NCBI GenBank assembly: GCA_030323885.1
Contig: CM059186.1
Location: 29,001,005-29,065,004, forward strand
Length of the DNA stretch: 64,000 nt
Direction of reading: 5' to 3'
Source: Branchipolynoe longqiensis
Taxonomy: Eukaryota > Annelida > Polychaeta > Phyllodocida > Polynoidae
The notes below the pieces were generated by a model, which searched no databases, was not told where the DNA came from, and saw nothing but the letters and a program-made list of their open reading frames with translations. The translations under genes and the position numbers were made by a program. Numbering within the stretch: the stretch's first letter is position 1; every line of letters starts with the position of its first letter. Shown here piece by piece: positions 53,680 through 62,984 of the stretch.

Positions 53680-53885
53680 CCACAGAGCACACTGCAGAGT
53701 GAGCTGTTATCGATGTTAGTCCTTCCTCTGCTGGCAGAGGGTGTGTTGGTAGTGGAAATCCCCATGAAGACCTTTTTCACAGAGCACGCATCACATTGAG
53801 CTGCTAACAGTAACAGCGATATTAGTTCCTATCACTACCATCAGAGGGCGGGGTGCGTGGTAGTGGAAGTCCTTTATCACCACAG
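53680..53885. repeat. CTCF-like dispersed repeat, two units
   Basis: GAGCTGTTATCGATGTTAGTC ... GCTGGCAGAGGGTG ... GGTAGTGGAAATCCCC, then GAGCTGCTAACAG ... ACCATCAGAGGGCGGGG ... GGTAGTGGAAGTCC. Spacing about 115 bp. Confidence 0.65.
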
Positions 53886-53954
53886 ATCACACACACAAAC
53901 AAATGTGCATAATATATATATGAATGAATATATATATAACCATATATATAATTA

Positions 53955-54145
53955 GAGTAAAAGAGCTCTAAATGGCCACCTCCACAGATTGACCACCCTC
54001 CTATGACAATCGCTTTATTTGGGTCCCAAGCGATCACCCATACAATACCATAATAACGATGAAAGAACTCCCTAAACCGACCACCTCCCTAAATGTACCA
54101 TTTAAAGTCGGTCCCATTGTCGGTCGATTTAGAGAGGTTTTACTT
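53955..54145 (-). mobile_element. pogo-like MITE, minus orientation
   Basis: GAGTAAAAGAGCTCTAAATGG at left; CGATTTAGAGAGGTTTTACT at right. The internal order is reversed relative to 40868-41061. TA-rich flanks. Confidence 0.8.
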
Positions 54146-54479
54146 ATATATATATAGATGTACCTATATATACTCCCGCACATAAACCCTACCTGTTTAC
54201 AGCACCCCTATAGAACTCAACCCCCATGCTTACCTGTCATCGGCACACACAGGTATGGGTATCTCCTCCTGTGGCATTTCGTCTCCAGTTCTCCTGGAAA
54301 CAGGTGCGGACAACTTGGTAAGTTCCTCCGCAATCACAGCTCCTCGCACTCATCATACCATTGGGCTCATCCACTGCCGCCGAACCGCAGTATTGACGGC
54401 TTATGGCGCAATTATTGTGATATATCCTCATATATAGCATCGCTACGTCATGAACCATCAATATATGTGTATGTATATA

Positions 54480-55258
54480 CAGTAAGACCTCTCTAAATCG
54501 ACCGACCATGGGACCGATTTTAAATGGTCCATTTAGGGAGTTAGTCAGTTTAGGGAGTTTTTTTTATCGTTACAATGGTATTGAATAGGTGATTGTTTGG
54601 GACCCATAATGATATAGGGGAGTGGTCGATCTGTGGAGGTGGTCAGTTATAGCCCTGTCACATTACGACGCTTCTCTCCAACGCGCGTCGACGTGTGTGA
54701 TATTTTGCCGAAATGTCGGGAAACGTTGGGAAACGTTAGGGGAATGTTATGCGAACGTCGGTACACGTTGGTATACTATCCTGGACGTTGACAGTCGCCG
54801 GAGGACGTCGGCGAGCGTAGCAGGTCACTAGATGTTTTTAGCATGTCAAAAAAGCGCGACAACCGACAACGCGCATCAATGCGCGGGTGCCAATATTATG
54901 GCGACGTCAGAAGCACGTCGACAGCGCTGGAAGATCGTTATGCGAATGCTAGGCAGACGCCGCGCGCACATGAGGGTCATTCCCACACATTGCACCAAAC
55001 GGTTGCTTTGTTGTTTTATGCCCTAGCTACATCTAAGGTCATATGATGCCATCGCGCCAAACTTGTTTTTGTTTTTTGTTCCCGCACGTGTCGACACACG
55101 TTGGCTGCACGCTAATAACATGCTACTGACACGCTGCGCCAACATCCAATTTCCCCATATTTCCCCTAAAAGTTTAACATTTCTCGACGCTTTAATTTGA
55201 TTTTCAACGCTGACGGGTCACCGGTGAGAAATGTTGTAGTGTGACAGGGCCATTAGAG

Positions 55259-55262
<4 letters not shown>
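54480..55262 (+). mobile_element. pogo-like MITE split by a nested Harbinger-like MITE
   Basis: Left part 54480-54649 (CAGTAAGACCTCTCTAAATC ... GGAGGTGGTCAGTTA); the right remnant starts at 55253 (TTAGAGAGG) and is lost in a TA run. The intact paralogue at 40868 shows GGTCGGTTAGAGAGG at the same place. Confidence 0.85.
54650..55252. mobile_element. Harbinger-like MITE made of ACGTYGG words, nested
   Basis: 603 bp; TTA on both sides (54647-54649, 55253-55255). Ends TAGCCCTGTCACATTACGAC and complement TGGCCCTGTCACACTACAAC. The body is dense in ACGTTGG, ACGTCGG and GCGCGTCGACG words on both strands. An SINE-like GCCCTAGCTACATCTAAGG patch lies near 55020. No transposase. Confidence 0.9.

Positions 55263-55263
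<1 letters not shown>

Positions 55264-55300
<37 letters not shown>
55264..55300. repeat. AT dinucleotide repeat
   Basis: About 18 TA units joining the pogo-like MITE end to a SINE-2 copy. Confidence 0.95.
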
Positions 55301-55302
55301 TG

Positions 55303-55460
55303 GGGGTGATAAAAATTGGAAATATTGCGCTTAGAATAGGATTCGAACCAACACTTATTGCTATTCCTGGGCCGGTGTGCTACCCATTACACTATCTAGA
55401 CTCCCTGATGCAATTACTCTATCCACATCTACCTGTATAAGTGGTGCAGTGCCCGAGAGG
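55303..55460 (-). mobile_element. SINE-2 copy
   Basis: GGGGGTGATAAAAATTGGAA, GATTCGAACC (B-box complement), CCATTACACTATCTAGACTCC and CATCTACCTGTATAAGTGG match 28674 and 28980. Confidence 0.7.
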
Positions 55461-56089
55461 TCCTTCCAGACAACTATATAAATATTTATATATATGTGCG
55501 ATGTATAACCTATTTTGCCAGTATAAAAATACGGATGGAATATTACTTATTATCATGATTATTTCTAAACTCTGTAAGACACAACACTGTACCCATGGCA
55601 CAATCTTGGCCCACCTCACCTCCACCGGATGTTGACCAGTGTCAGTCACACCGGAGGATTTATATACATATATATATATAGTCATAGATAGCGAAATGAC
55701 AAATGCCATCGCCTTCGCTACCACCTCTGCTGTTGGAGCGGTCCCCGGTCGAGGACACCTTGTCACGTGACTACTCGCACGTGTCAATAAAGCGTTATTG
55801 CCGGCATTCTGAGGTACATCAGGGCAATACGCGTTGGCAAACGCTGGAAAAACACACATCAGCCGCCGCCCTGTATTCGGGCTGAGGTGACAACTCATTG
55901 AGACGCTGGTCAAACTCGATTATGAACACATCTCTGAGACATATATATATATATATATCATGAGGGTGATGACAAGGACAAAGACAAATCTCGGTTTTCG
56001 AACAGCTCACTATTCTAAAACAAATTGGTTCGCAAACATATTTGTCAAACATAAAGTGTCGCAGTTTCCAAACGCATTCTCGGTTTATG

Positions 56090-56090
<1 letters not shown>
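55461..56090. other. Unassigned DNA with short TA runs
   Basis: A 164-codon minus frame (55419-55913) has no motif I recognise and overlaps the SINE-2 copy at its end, so I do not call it a gene. Confidence 0.5.

Positions 56091-56091
<1 letters not shown>

Positions 56092-56146
<55 letters not shown>
56092..56146. repeat. AT dinucleotide repeat, ~27 units
   Basis: Uninterrupted (AT)n. Confidence 0.95.
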
Positions 56147-56149
<3 letters not shown>

Positions 56150-56604
56150 TATTCATGGCTCTTTCGTCACTTTTCACGAAATTCTGTCAAATGAGGTTTT
56201 GTAGGCATTTTTGTCATCAAGTGAAGAAGACAATTTCCTCAAATAAAGAAGAGATCTGATTAATCTAGAAATATGGCAGCTTAAGTTCTATTTTATTTAT
56301 AATTATTGTTGATTGATTTTGTTCAAGATTTTATGGGTACCCAAGGTACAAAAAAAAGCTTCTATTTGGGGCTTAGGAACGGATTAATCCATGTTCCATT
56401 GTTTCTTACCTGTGTATGTGGCATATTACATGGGGATGTAAGTGGAAATTATGGCAAGATTTAATCAACACCATGTTTCAAGAGCATAGCAAGCTTGAAT
56501 CAGATTTGACCCACAAAAGCTTCCGGTCAATGATAGGCCTAACATGGCATTAAGCTATCGCTAGCCCCACCACGACACCTACCCGATATCATGGTCCAGC
56601 AGTA
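56147..56604. other. Unassigned intergenic DNA
   Basis: No repeat copy or exon recognised. Confidence 0.5.
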
Positions 56605-56785
56605 CTCACGAGTTTCTGTCTTTATTTAAATAAATGTATGAGGTTGATGATTATTACCTACTTTACTTTAGTTTTAAGCAACTATTATTCTTAATGGCTA
56701 GCTTTGGAGATATTTGAAGTGCAAACATGACAATTTAATTGGATACCAAAACTCTGATACCATAGGCTTCAGTAGTAACATCCCA

Positions 56786-57111
56786 GAGTTACAGCATCCG
56801 TCTCCCATGTTAGTAGACCATGGGATCGCAGGTTTGAACCCTGGTTGAGTCAAACCAATGACTTAAAAGTTGATACTTGTCGCTACCTAGCCAGGCACTC
56901 GGCATTATTATGATAGGGCAAGGACTGGTTGGCTCAGTGTCAGCATAATGTGACTGAGTGGGATATCAGGTCATGGTGCTGGCAGCCTGGTCTCCCAGTG
57001 GGGCAGCACTATAAAAGTCTTCATGAGTGCGCACTGACACAAGTCGGTAACCATCCTGATATGACCTTAGATGTTGCTAGGGCGTAAAACAACAACAAAC
57101 AAACAAACAAA
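56786..57111 (+). mobile_element. SINE-1 inserted in TTAA-MITE
   Basis: The head's B-box region (GGTTTGAACCC) is good; the A-box side is decayed (ACAGCATCCGTCTCCC). The tail is AACAACAACAAACAAAC. The host phrase CAGTAGTA occurs on both sides (about 56770 and 57112), an at least 8-bp target duplication. Confidence 0.85.
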
Positions 57112-57148
57112 ACAGTAGTAGGACATTGGTGTAAATTGACTCAGCATT

Positions 57149-58312
57149 CGAAATAGCGAAATAGCGAAATAGCGAATGGTAGACTGGAAGTGTGAACACT
57201 TACTTGTCTCTCATTTTTGCTTGAGTGCAAGTAAATAAGCAACATAAGGAATAATTAGTAGCATGTGGTGAATAAGGGGTCAAATTTCCCTGGATCATCA
57301 GCCCATGCCTTTTCTAATCTGTTCTTGAATGAATTTATTGACTCGTCATCAATAACATTTTGTGGGAGACTGTTCCATATATTTATGATCCTGTTTGAGA
57401 AACTGTGTTGCCTTAACTTTGAAATGGCTTTGGGTTTTACTAGTTTGAGAGTATGGCCCCGATTGCCTTCTCTTTTATTCAAGGTGAAAAATTGGTTCAT
57501 ATCTATTTTATCAAAACCTTTCATAATTTTAAATACTTCAACTATGTCACTTCTTTTCCTTCTGTAGGAAAGGGTAGGAAGGTTCAATTCCCTAAGCCTT
57601 TGTTCATAGGGTAAGACCTTTATAACTGCAACTAATTTTGTTGCACGTCTCTGAACCTTTTCGATCTCCAGAATATCTTTCCGAAAAATTGGGCTCCAAA
57701 TTTGTGGACAGTATTCCAAAATTGGCCTAACAAGAGACTTAAATAGAATGAGAAAATTGTTCTTGTTGAGGCGATGGAAAGTTCTTTTAATTATTCCTAC
57801 TCTCTGGTTAGCATTTGAGATGATAGTCCTCATGTGTTTCTGAAAGGAGAGTTGGGAGTCGAAGGTTACACCCAAGTCCTTTTCATAGCTGTCTTGTTGC
57901 AGGACAGTGTTCTTCATATTATAGGCATAATGAGGATTATTTTTCCCGTAATGAATAATTTTGCACTTCTCTTCATTGAAGGGCAATTGCCATTTCTCAG
58001 ACCATTGTGCGAGTTTCAGAATATCCTCTTGCAAGAAATTTTGATCTCTTACATCTTTTATGGCTCGAAAGACTTTTGTGTCATCTGCAAATATTTTTGG
58101 TTTGATGAGACACTGCCTGGAAGGTCATTTATAAATATTATAAATAATATTGGTCCCAGCACACTTCCCTGAGGTATTCCTCAGGTGACATTCTTAAAGG
58201 AAGATTGTGTTATTACCTACGACTTCCAATTTATGGACAAATTGTCATGTAGATTTAATGATGCTGGGGGTTTCAATCCTGATAGCGCCATCTCTACCTT
58301 TTCTGCTTGAAC
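57149..58312 (-). pseudogene. CR1/jockey-type non-LTR retrotransposon, 5'-truncated, broken
   Basis: Minus-strand remnant of a reverse transcriptase. The finger/palm motif S-G-I-P-Q-G-S-V-L-G-P is at about 58186-58148 with its Ser codon changed to TGA. The catalytic F-A-D-D is at about 58092-58078 in another frame, so there is a frameshift just before it and another upstream of the SGIPQGS block. The 259-codon frame 58034-57255 is the C-terminal part, with L-V-R-P-I-L-E-Y-C and I-E-K-V-Q-R-R-A-T-K typical of the region after the catalytic domain. TAA stop at 57252-57254. The 3' UTR ends in three CGCTATTT octamers (57149-57175), like the 8-bp terminal repeats of CR1 elements. The endonuclease and most of the fingers are missing. 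Inactive. Confidence 0.85.
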
Positions 58313-58409
58313 TATATATATACGTCTCAATTAGATATCTAGGATCAAATCTAGACAAATTGTTTTAGTTTTGAAAATGTGATGCTTTTATCGGACTATG
58401 AAGCCTTAA

Positions 58410-58775
58410 CACTAGGCACAAGGCTATGGGGCTATCTTATCGCCACAGAGGAAGGCTTATGTGTAATATAAATAGCAATGTTTATGCAAATTTTATTACC
58501 CACAAAGGTGTTGGTTTCTACCTTGTGTGTAAATACTGTTGTGCTGTTGTGCTGGGTGGTAGACTGTATTGTTGCAGCAACTTGGGGAGCATTTGATTCG
58601 TACAGAAGAGGGCTTAGCTAGCTGGTCTGTGGCGACAGGCAGCCAATTCTGGGCTGAATACTAGTCAGTTGGCCACAGTGTAAAATATTTCGACTTTCTA
58701 CACATAGTTACATTGCAAAATGTATTACATCTGAAGTTCCTATTTGTTTTATTTAATAGATAGTACAATGTATAA
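58410..58775. other. Unassigned intergenic DNA
   Basis: Nothing recognised. Confidence 0.5.
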
Positions 58776-58779
58776 TATA

Positions 58780-58888
58780 TATAGCCCAGTACTATAATAT
58801 TGCCATGAGTGTGCACTGTTACAACTCAGTACCCGTCCTGATATGACCTTAGATGTTGCCAGGACCTCAAACTCCAACAAGCAACCAA
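58780..58888 (+). mobile_element. SINE-1 3' fragment
   Basis: CCCAGTACTATAATATTGCC to CAACAAGCAACCAACC. Confidence 0.8.
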
Positions 58889-59428
58889 CCATTAGGACCA
58901 TAGACACAACGATGGCCAATACCACCTGCAATGTATAAATCCTTTCCGTTCCCAGTCTGACAGAGGGGGTGGGGGTGGGGTGGGGGGGGGGGCAATCTGC
59001 CTCCCTGGGACACTGTCATGTTTAATGTGTATTTGATCTGTATTGAGTGCATCAGATGTGATAATGGTGTCTGTTCGGGTTGCCATAATCCGGTCACACC
59101 TGTGATGTGGGAAAGATGGGTACACCTAAGCTGCACCCATTCCTACCATTCTGGAACATCAAGATGGCGGTCATAAAGAGGAAAATAACAATATTCCATG
59201 GATCAATGACATCATGTACCTTCAATGATATCGTATACCTTCAATGACATGTCTGTAGGTGTGCTGGAGAGATTAAAATCCTGGGAGAGCTGGCAGTCAC
59301 CATCGGGCGTTCCACAGGTTTTTAGGTTTAATAAGAGTGGCGGGACCTTTATGCCAGCCAAAGGACAATTGGCCGTTCCAACACTACTTCTATTGCGTTG
59401 TATTTTTTGTGTTGAATAATAATTCCAA
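58889..59428. other. Unassigned DNA with G-run and short duplication
   Basis: GGGTGGGGTGGGGGGGGGG near 58970-58992; CCTTCAATGATATCGTATA repeats a neighbouring phrase near 59218-59250. No exon recognised. Confidence 0.5.
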
Positions 59429-59507
59429 GGTGGTCTCTGCGGCGGAGTGGTTAGAGTGTCTGACTCCTAATCTGAAGGTTGATGGTTCGATTCTGTGTGA
59501 TACCACC
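59429..59507 (+). pseudogene. tRNA-like sequence, Arg(CCT)-like, probably a SINE head
   Basis: 79 bases with acceptor-like GGTGGT pairing ACCACC at the ends, A-box-like CGGCGGAGTGG (59440-59450) and B-box-like GGTTCGATTCT (59484-59494). The anticodon arm TCTGA-CTCCTAA-TCTGA pairs at 4 of 5 positions and presents CCT. The T stem does not pair well, so a functional tRNA is unlikely. Confidence 0.5.
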
Positions 59508-59600
59508 TCTGCCAATTTGGATTTCCACTTACGTCATCAAAGGCCAGTTGCTCTCATACAATATCTATGTGGTATTGGAAATTAAAAATCCCTTGGGTCG

Positions 59601-60120
59601 GTAAAGGTGTATACTAATGGTGAAAACAAGACTATTCAGACTTATCCATATATTATCAGATCTGCACCCTTCTTCCCCTTCTTTAATATTTATATAAATG
59701 CTTTATACTACACATAAATCTTCAAGAAAGAGAAAAGGTATTACTATGCCTTTACACCGGTTTCCAACACACTACCACTCCTCACTTCACCGGTCTTCAA
59801 CTCATGCTGCGGATCAAATAATTACCCACCCACCCCCTTTCATAACAACTGCCAATTATAGCCGCTGTAACAATGATGATGTAGTGTTTTTGACTAGGTA
59901 ACCAGGCAACCGTATAATTTATGTCACTTATGAATAATCACCCCCTCCCACCCCCGTCACTACAAACAAAAGCACTGGGCCCCTTGTTGCCTAAATGTAC
60001 GCCATGATTCCAACCCGATTATATTTCACCACAGTTTTTTTTATTCAGTCATAGATTAGGCCCACCAGCCTCACTTTGGATGATATGCATCAATGTTCCT
60101 TATTTAAGCATGTAGTCCAT
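59601..60120. other. Unassigned intergenic DNA
   Basis: Nothing recognised beyond short C-runs near 59830 and 59940. Confidence 0.5.
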
Positions 60121-60490
60121 TGTTACGTCACAATGTACCGAATTCATATAATTGGCTAATGTTGATAAGTAGATTTTTCTTTTGTTTTATATTTATATTT
60201 GATATTTTTTAAAAGACCCCCAAAATATGGATAAAAACCTTTCTTTACGTCACAATGTACCAGATTTCATAGAATTGGCTAATATTGAGAAGGAGATTTT
60301 TCTTTGTTTTATATTTGTATTTGATTTTTTCAAAAGACCCCCGAAATATGGATAAAAACCTTACTTTACGTCACAAAGTAGGGAATTCATACAATTGCCT
60401 AATATTGAGAAGGACATTCTTCTTTGTTTTATATTTTATATTTATATTTGATTTTTGAAAACACCAAAATATGCATAAAAACTTTTCTTT
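60121..60490. repeat. ~121-bp tandem repeat, three units
   Basis: TTACGTCA starts at 60123, 60245 and 60366 (steps 122 and 121). Each unit continues CAATTGGCTAAT or AATTGCCTAATATTGA, GTTTTATATTTRTATTTGA, AAAGACCCCC, AAATATGGATAAAAACC. TTACGTCA is a CRE/ATF-like site. Confidence 0.9.
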
Positions 60491-60547
60491 TTTTATTAAC
60501 AATAAATAACCCCAACCAACATGCAAATATAGTACAGTTTATTTCTA

Positions 60548-60715
60548 CTGTAGTCCTGGCGGAATTGGAAACAAAGGGAACATACTGCCTAGAACGGGAC
60601 TTGAACCCATATTTTTGCCATTCCAGGGAGAGCGTCCTAACCATTATGCTATCTAGGCTCCCTGATGCAATCATTCTATTCACGTCTACATGTCCTTATG
60701 GCTCCTTGTCGGTGA
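60548..60715 (-). mobile_element. SINE-2 copy, diverged
   Basis: Plus strand CGGGACTTGAACCCA (B-box complement), CCTAACCATTATGCTATCTA (A-box complement), GGCTCCCTGATGCAATCA and GTCTACATGTCCTTATGG match the other SINE-2 copies. Confidence 0.7.
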
Positions 60716-60774
60716 AATAAGTAGAAACTGACTATGTGTTAAAGCAGTCTAAATAAAGCATTATAATCAATTAT

Positions 60775-61090
60775 AATTAAGGCATATGAAGGAAGATCTT
60801 CTGATCAAAAAGAATCTCCGGTGGACTGGACACCTCATGAGGATGTCATCAGACAGGCTACCAAAGCAGATCCTCTATGCTCAACTATCTTCTGGTTACA
60901 CAAAGAGAGGGCGCCCTCGTCTCCAGTTCAAGGATACCATCAAGAGAAACCTGAAGCTGAGAGACATTAAGACTGACTGATGGACGCAACTCTCACAGCA
61001 GAGAGCTAAATGGAGAGCGGCAGTCAAGTAATGAAAGCAGTCTTTGTCGCATCATGACCGACAGCATGATGATGATGATGATGATGGATG
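60775..61090 (+). pseudogene. Non-LTR retrotransposon C-terminal fragment
   Basis: The 64-codon frame 60786-60977 contains L-R-W-T-G-H-L-M-R-M and K-R-G-R-P-R-L-Q-F-K-D, a signature of the region after the reverse transcriptase in many animal LINE proteins. A TGA at 60978-60980 interrupts it; the frame then continues W-T-Q-L-S-Q-Q-R-A-K-W-R-A-A-V-K to TAA at 61029-61031. A GAT trinucleotide tail (61066-61087) closes the element. Strong 5' truncation; clade not assignable. Confidence 0.8.
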
Positions 61091-61394
61091 AATATCAATC
61101 TTGAACAATCTTGATCGATCTTGATCAATCTCGTTATATGCTGCAAATTGTGTATTCAACAGTTATTGTATACCTTTCTCTATATAACTTTTTGCGTAAA
61201 TAACCCTGAATTGAAAAATGCCTCGAAGACAAGTTCTTCGGCACTGACAAAAGACTTAATCAGCAGAATAAACATATTTACCAAAATAAAACTTGTTAGA
61301 TGGCCTTTAGGACTGCATCTAACCTTCATTCCTCGCCCTGCATCCAAGTGTTCCTAGTTTGTCTAATCAAACACATTGTCAGTGTGAGGCGGAT
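61091..61394. other. Unassigned intergenic DNA
   Basis: A short TCTTGATCGATCTTGATCAA duplication at 61100-61130; otherwise nothing recognised. Confidence 0.5.
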
Positions 61395-61483
61395 AAGTAA
61401 AGGTAAATTATAATGATCAACTTAATTTTATCTGAACAAATAAAATGGAAGAAACTCAAATGCATCGGGCTATGCAACTTTAA
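61395..61483 (+). mobile_element. TTAA-MITE end fragment, abutting a full copy
   Basis: GGTAAATTATAATGATCAAC ... ATGCATCGGGCTATGCAACTTTAA. Its terminal TTAA is at the same time the first TTAA of the next copy. Confidence 0.8.
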
Positions 61484-61834
61484 AGCCGCATAGTCCAATG
61501 AAAACATCAAATTTTCAAAACCAAAAGAATTATCTAAATTTGATTCTACATATCTAATGTAGATAATGGTGTATTTATTAAACATTTATCGCTACATAGA
61601 AGGGAAGATCGAGTCAATTTAATGGAACTTCTTACTGTACAAGACTATGGGGTGAAAGTTTTGGCATGCTTGCCAAAATTAATTTTGCATGCTTACACTT
61701 AAAATATCTCAAAAGTCAGCCATTTAAACTAAACGCTACTTAAAATTAAAGGAAGGTAGATTATAGCGATCAACCTAATATATGTATCTCAGAAAATATA
61801 ACAAACTCAAAACCATCGGCTTAAGCAACTTTAA
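61480..61834 (+). mobile_element. TTAA-MITE, full length
   Basis: 355 bp, from TTAAAGCCGCATAGTCCAATG to CATCGGCTTAAGCAACTTTAA, head-to-tail with the fragment before it. Confidence 0.85.
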
Positions 61835-62059
61835 GCAACCCAGAAAGACGTCACTATGGTAAATATTGATGAGGCTGCATCATGGATACAATGTTAATAA
61901 TTGACACTCTGTACCTGTGGACAGGTTGTGAAATACTCCATGTGGCACTGATGTACACAGCATGCCTCGATAAACATGCCGGACACCCTCTACTGTGTGC
62001 ATGTGTGTGGCACGGAGAGGAGGACTGGATCACTGGGATGGGTTGAGGTGGGGAAGGGT

Positions 62060-62471
62060 TAGATAAAAAGATTCACCCGTACTTCCAGTACAGGGGTGAT
62101 AGTCTAAATACGGGCGAAAATAGCATTAGTATGGAACAACAAGTAGAATGCCTGGCACCAGTGTCAAATGGGGTCTTATATGAGCACAGAGTTGGTGAAA
62201 TGGGACAGAATGCAAAAAGACAAGATGGTGGCCAGAGAACGCCGTCGATTTCACTTTTAAATTGCATTAAAGTATATGTTGTATTATATTTTCCAACTCA
62301 AAAGTAGCGGGTAAACCTGAAGACATATACAAAGAATAAATGTTGCTTCTTAGATTGTGAAATTAGGCTCTCATAAAGACTCAATTCATTAGCCCGATTT
62401 TTCAACTGTTTTTATATAAGGCTGGTTGGTCTTCACCCGTGTACTACAAGTATCGGGTGAATCTTTTATTT
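62060..62471. mobile_element. hAT-like MITE with 8-9 bp target duplication
   Basis: 412 bp flanked by direct repeats GGGAAGGGT at 62051-62059 and 62472-62480. Imperfect inverted ends of about 35 bp: left ATAAAAAGATTCACCCGTAC, right complement AATAAAAGATTCACCCGATAC. An 8-bp duplication is characteristic of hAT elements. No transposase. Confidence 0.8.
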
Positions 62472-62533
62472 GGGAAGGGTGTGACTGGGGCTGGGTCCCA
62501 CTCGCTGTCACTCCGAGTGACCTGGAGTAGACT

Positions 62534-62596
62534 TTAAAGTTGCATAGTCCGATGGTTTTGAGTTTATGACATTTTCTGGGATAAATACATTGGTCA
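62534..62596 (-). mobile_element. TTAA-MITE terminal fragment
   Basis: TTAAAGTTGCATAGTCCGATG, GGTTTTGAGTTTATGAC and TTCTGGGATAAATACATT; the rest is lost. Confidence 0.8.
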
Positions 62597-62980
62597 TGTT
62601 GGCCGAGGCTAACATGGGTAATTTGCTCACGAGGCTATGTCTATTTCTGTCTATTTCTGTCTTCCTCGCTCCTGACTGTTCACCCACCACTCACTTTAAT
62701 CCAGTATGCCCTGCAGTACACTTCGCTTCCCCGCCCACTCACCCTCTTTCTTAGGGGGGTGAGTGCTGATTCATCTTCCTTCGCCTGTCTACGGGTGCTC
62801 ATCTACGAACACTGAGGCCTTGCCTTGCTCTGCTCCTGTCAGCAATTGACAAACATCCGGGTCTCTGCCGCCCAATTGCCATGAAACTGCTCACCTCATT
62901 GGTTACAATTACTTTTATTAAATTCTTAAAACCACTTTGTCTTCTCTGTCTTCTGTTAGCCGAGTGTAGCAAATTAGGTT
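62597..62980. other. Unassigned intergenic DNA
   Basis: No recognised element or exon. Confidence 0.5.
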
Positions 62981-62984
62981 GATA

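Larger units (their letters stand above)
56605..58409 (-). mobile_element. TTAA-MITE split by a SINE and a LINE
   Basis: MITE pieces: about 56605-56785 (GATATTTGAAGTGCAAACATG, CATAGGCTTCAGTAGTAAC), 57112-57148 (GTGTAAATTGACTCAGCATTC) and about 58320-58409 (TTAGATATCTAGGATCAAATC ... ATCGGACTATGAAGCCTTAA). About 40-50 MITE bases are missing at the LINE junction. The outer left terminus is not recognisable. Confidence 0.75.

Noticed and set aside
55419..55913. 164-codon minus-strand frame
   Set aside because: No recognised motif, overlaps a SINE-2 copy and TA microsatellite. No evidence of a real gene.
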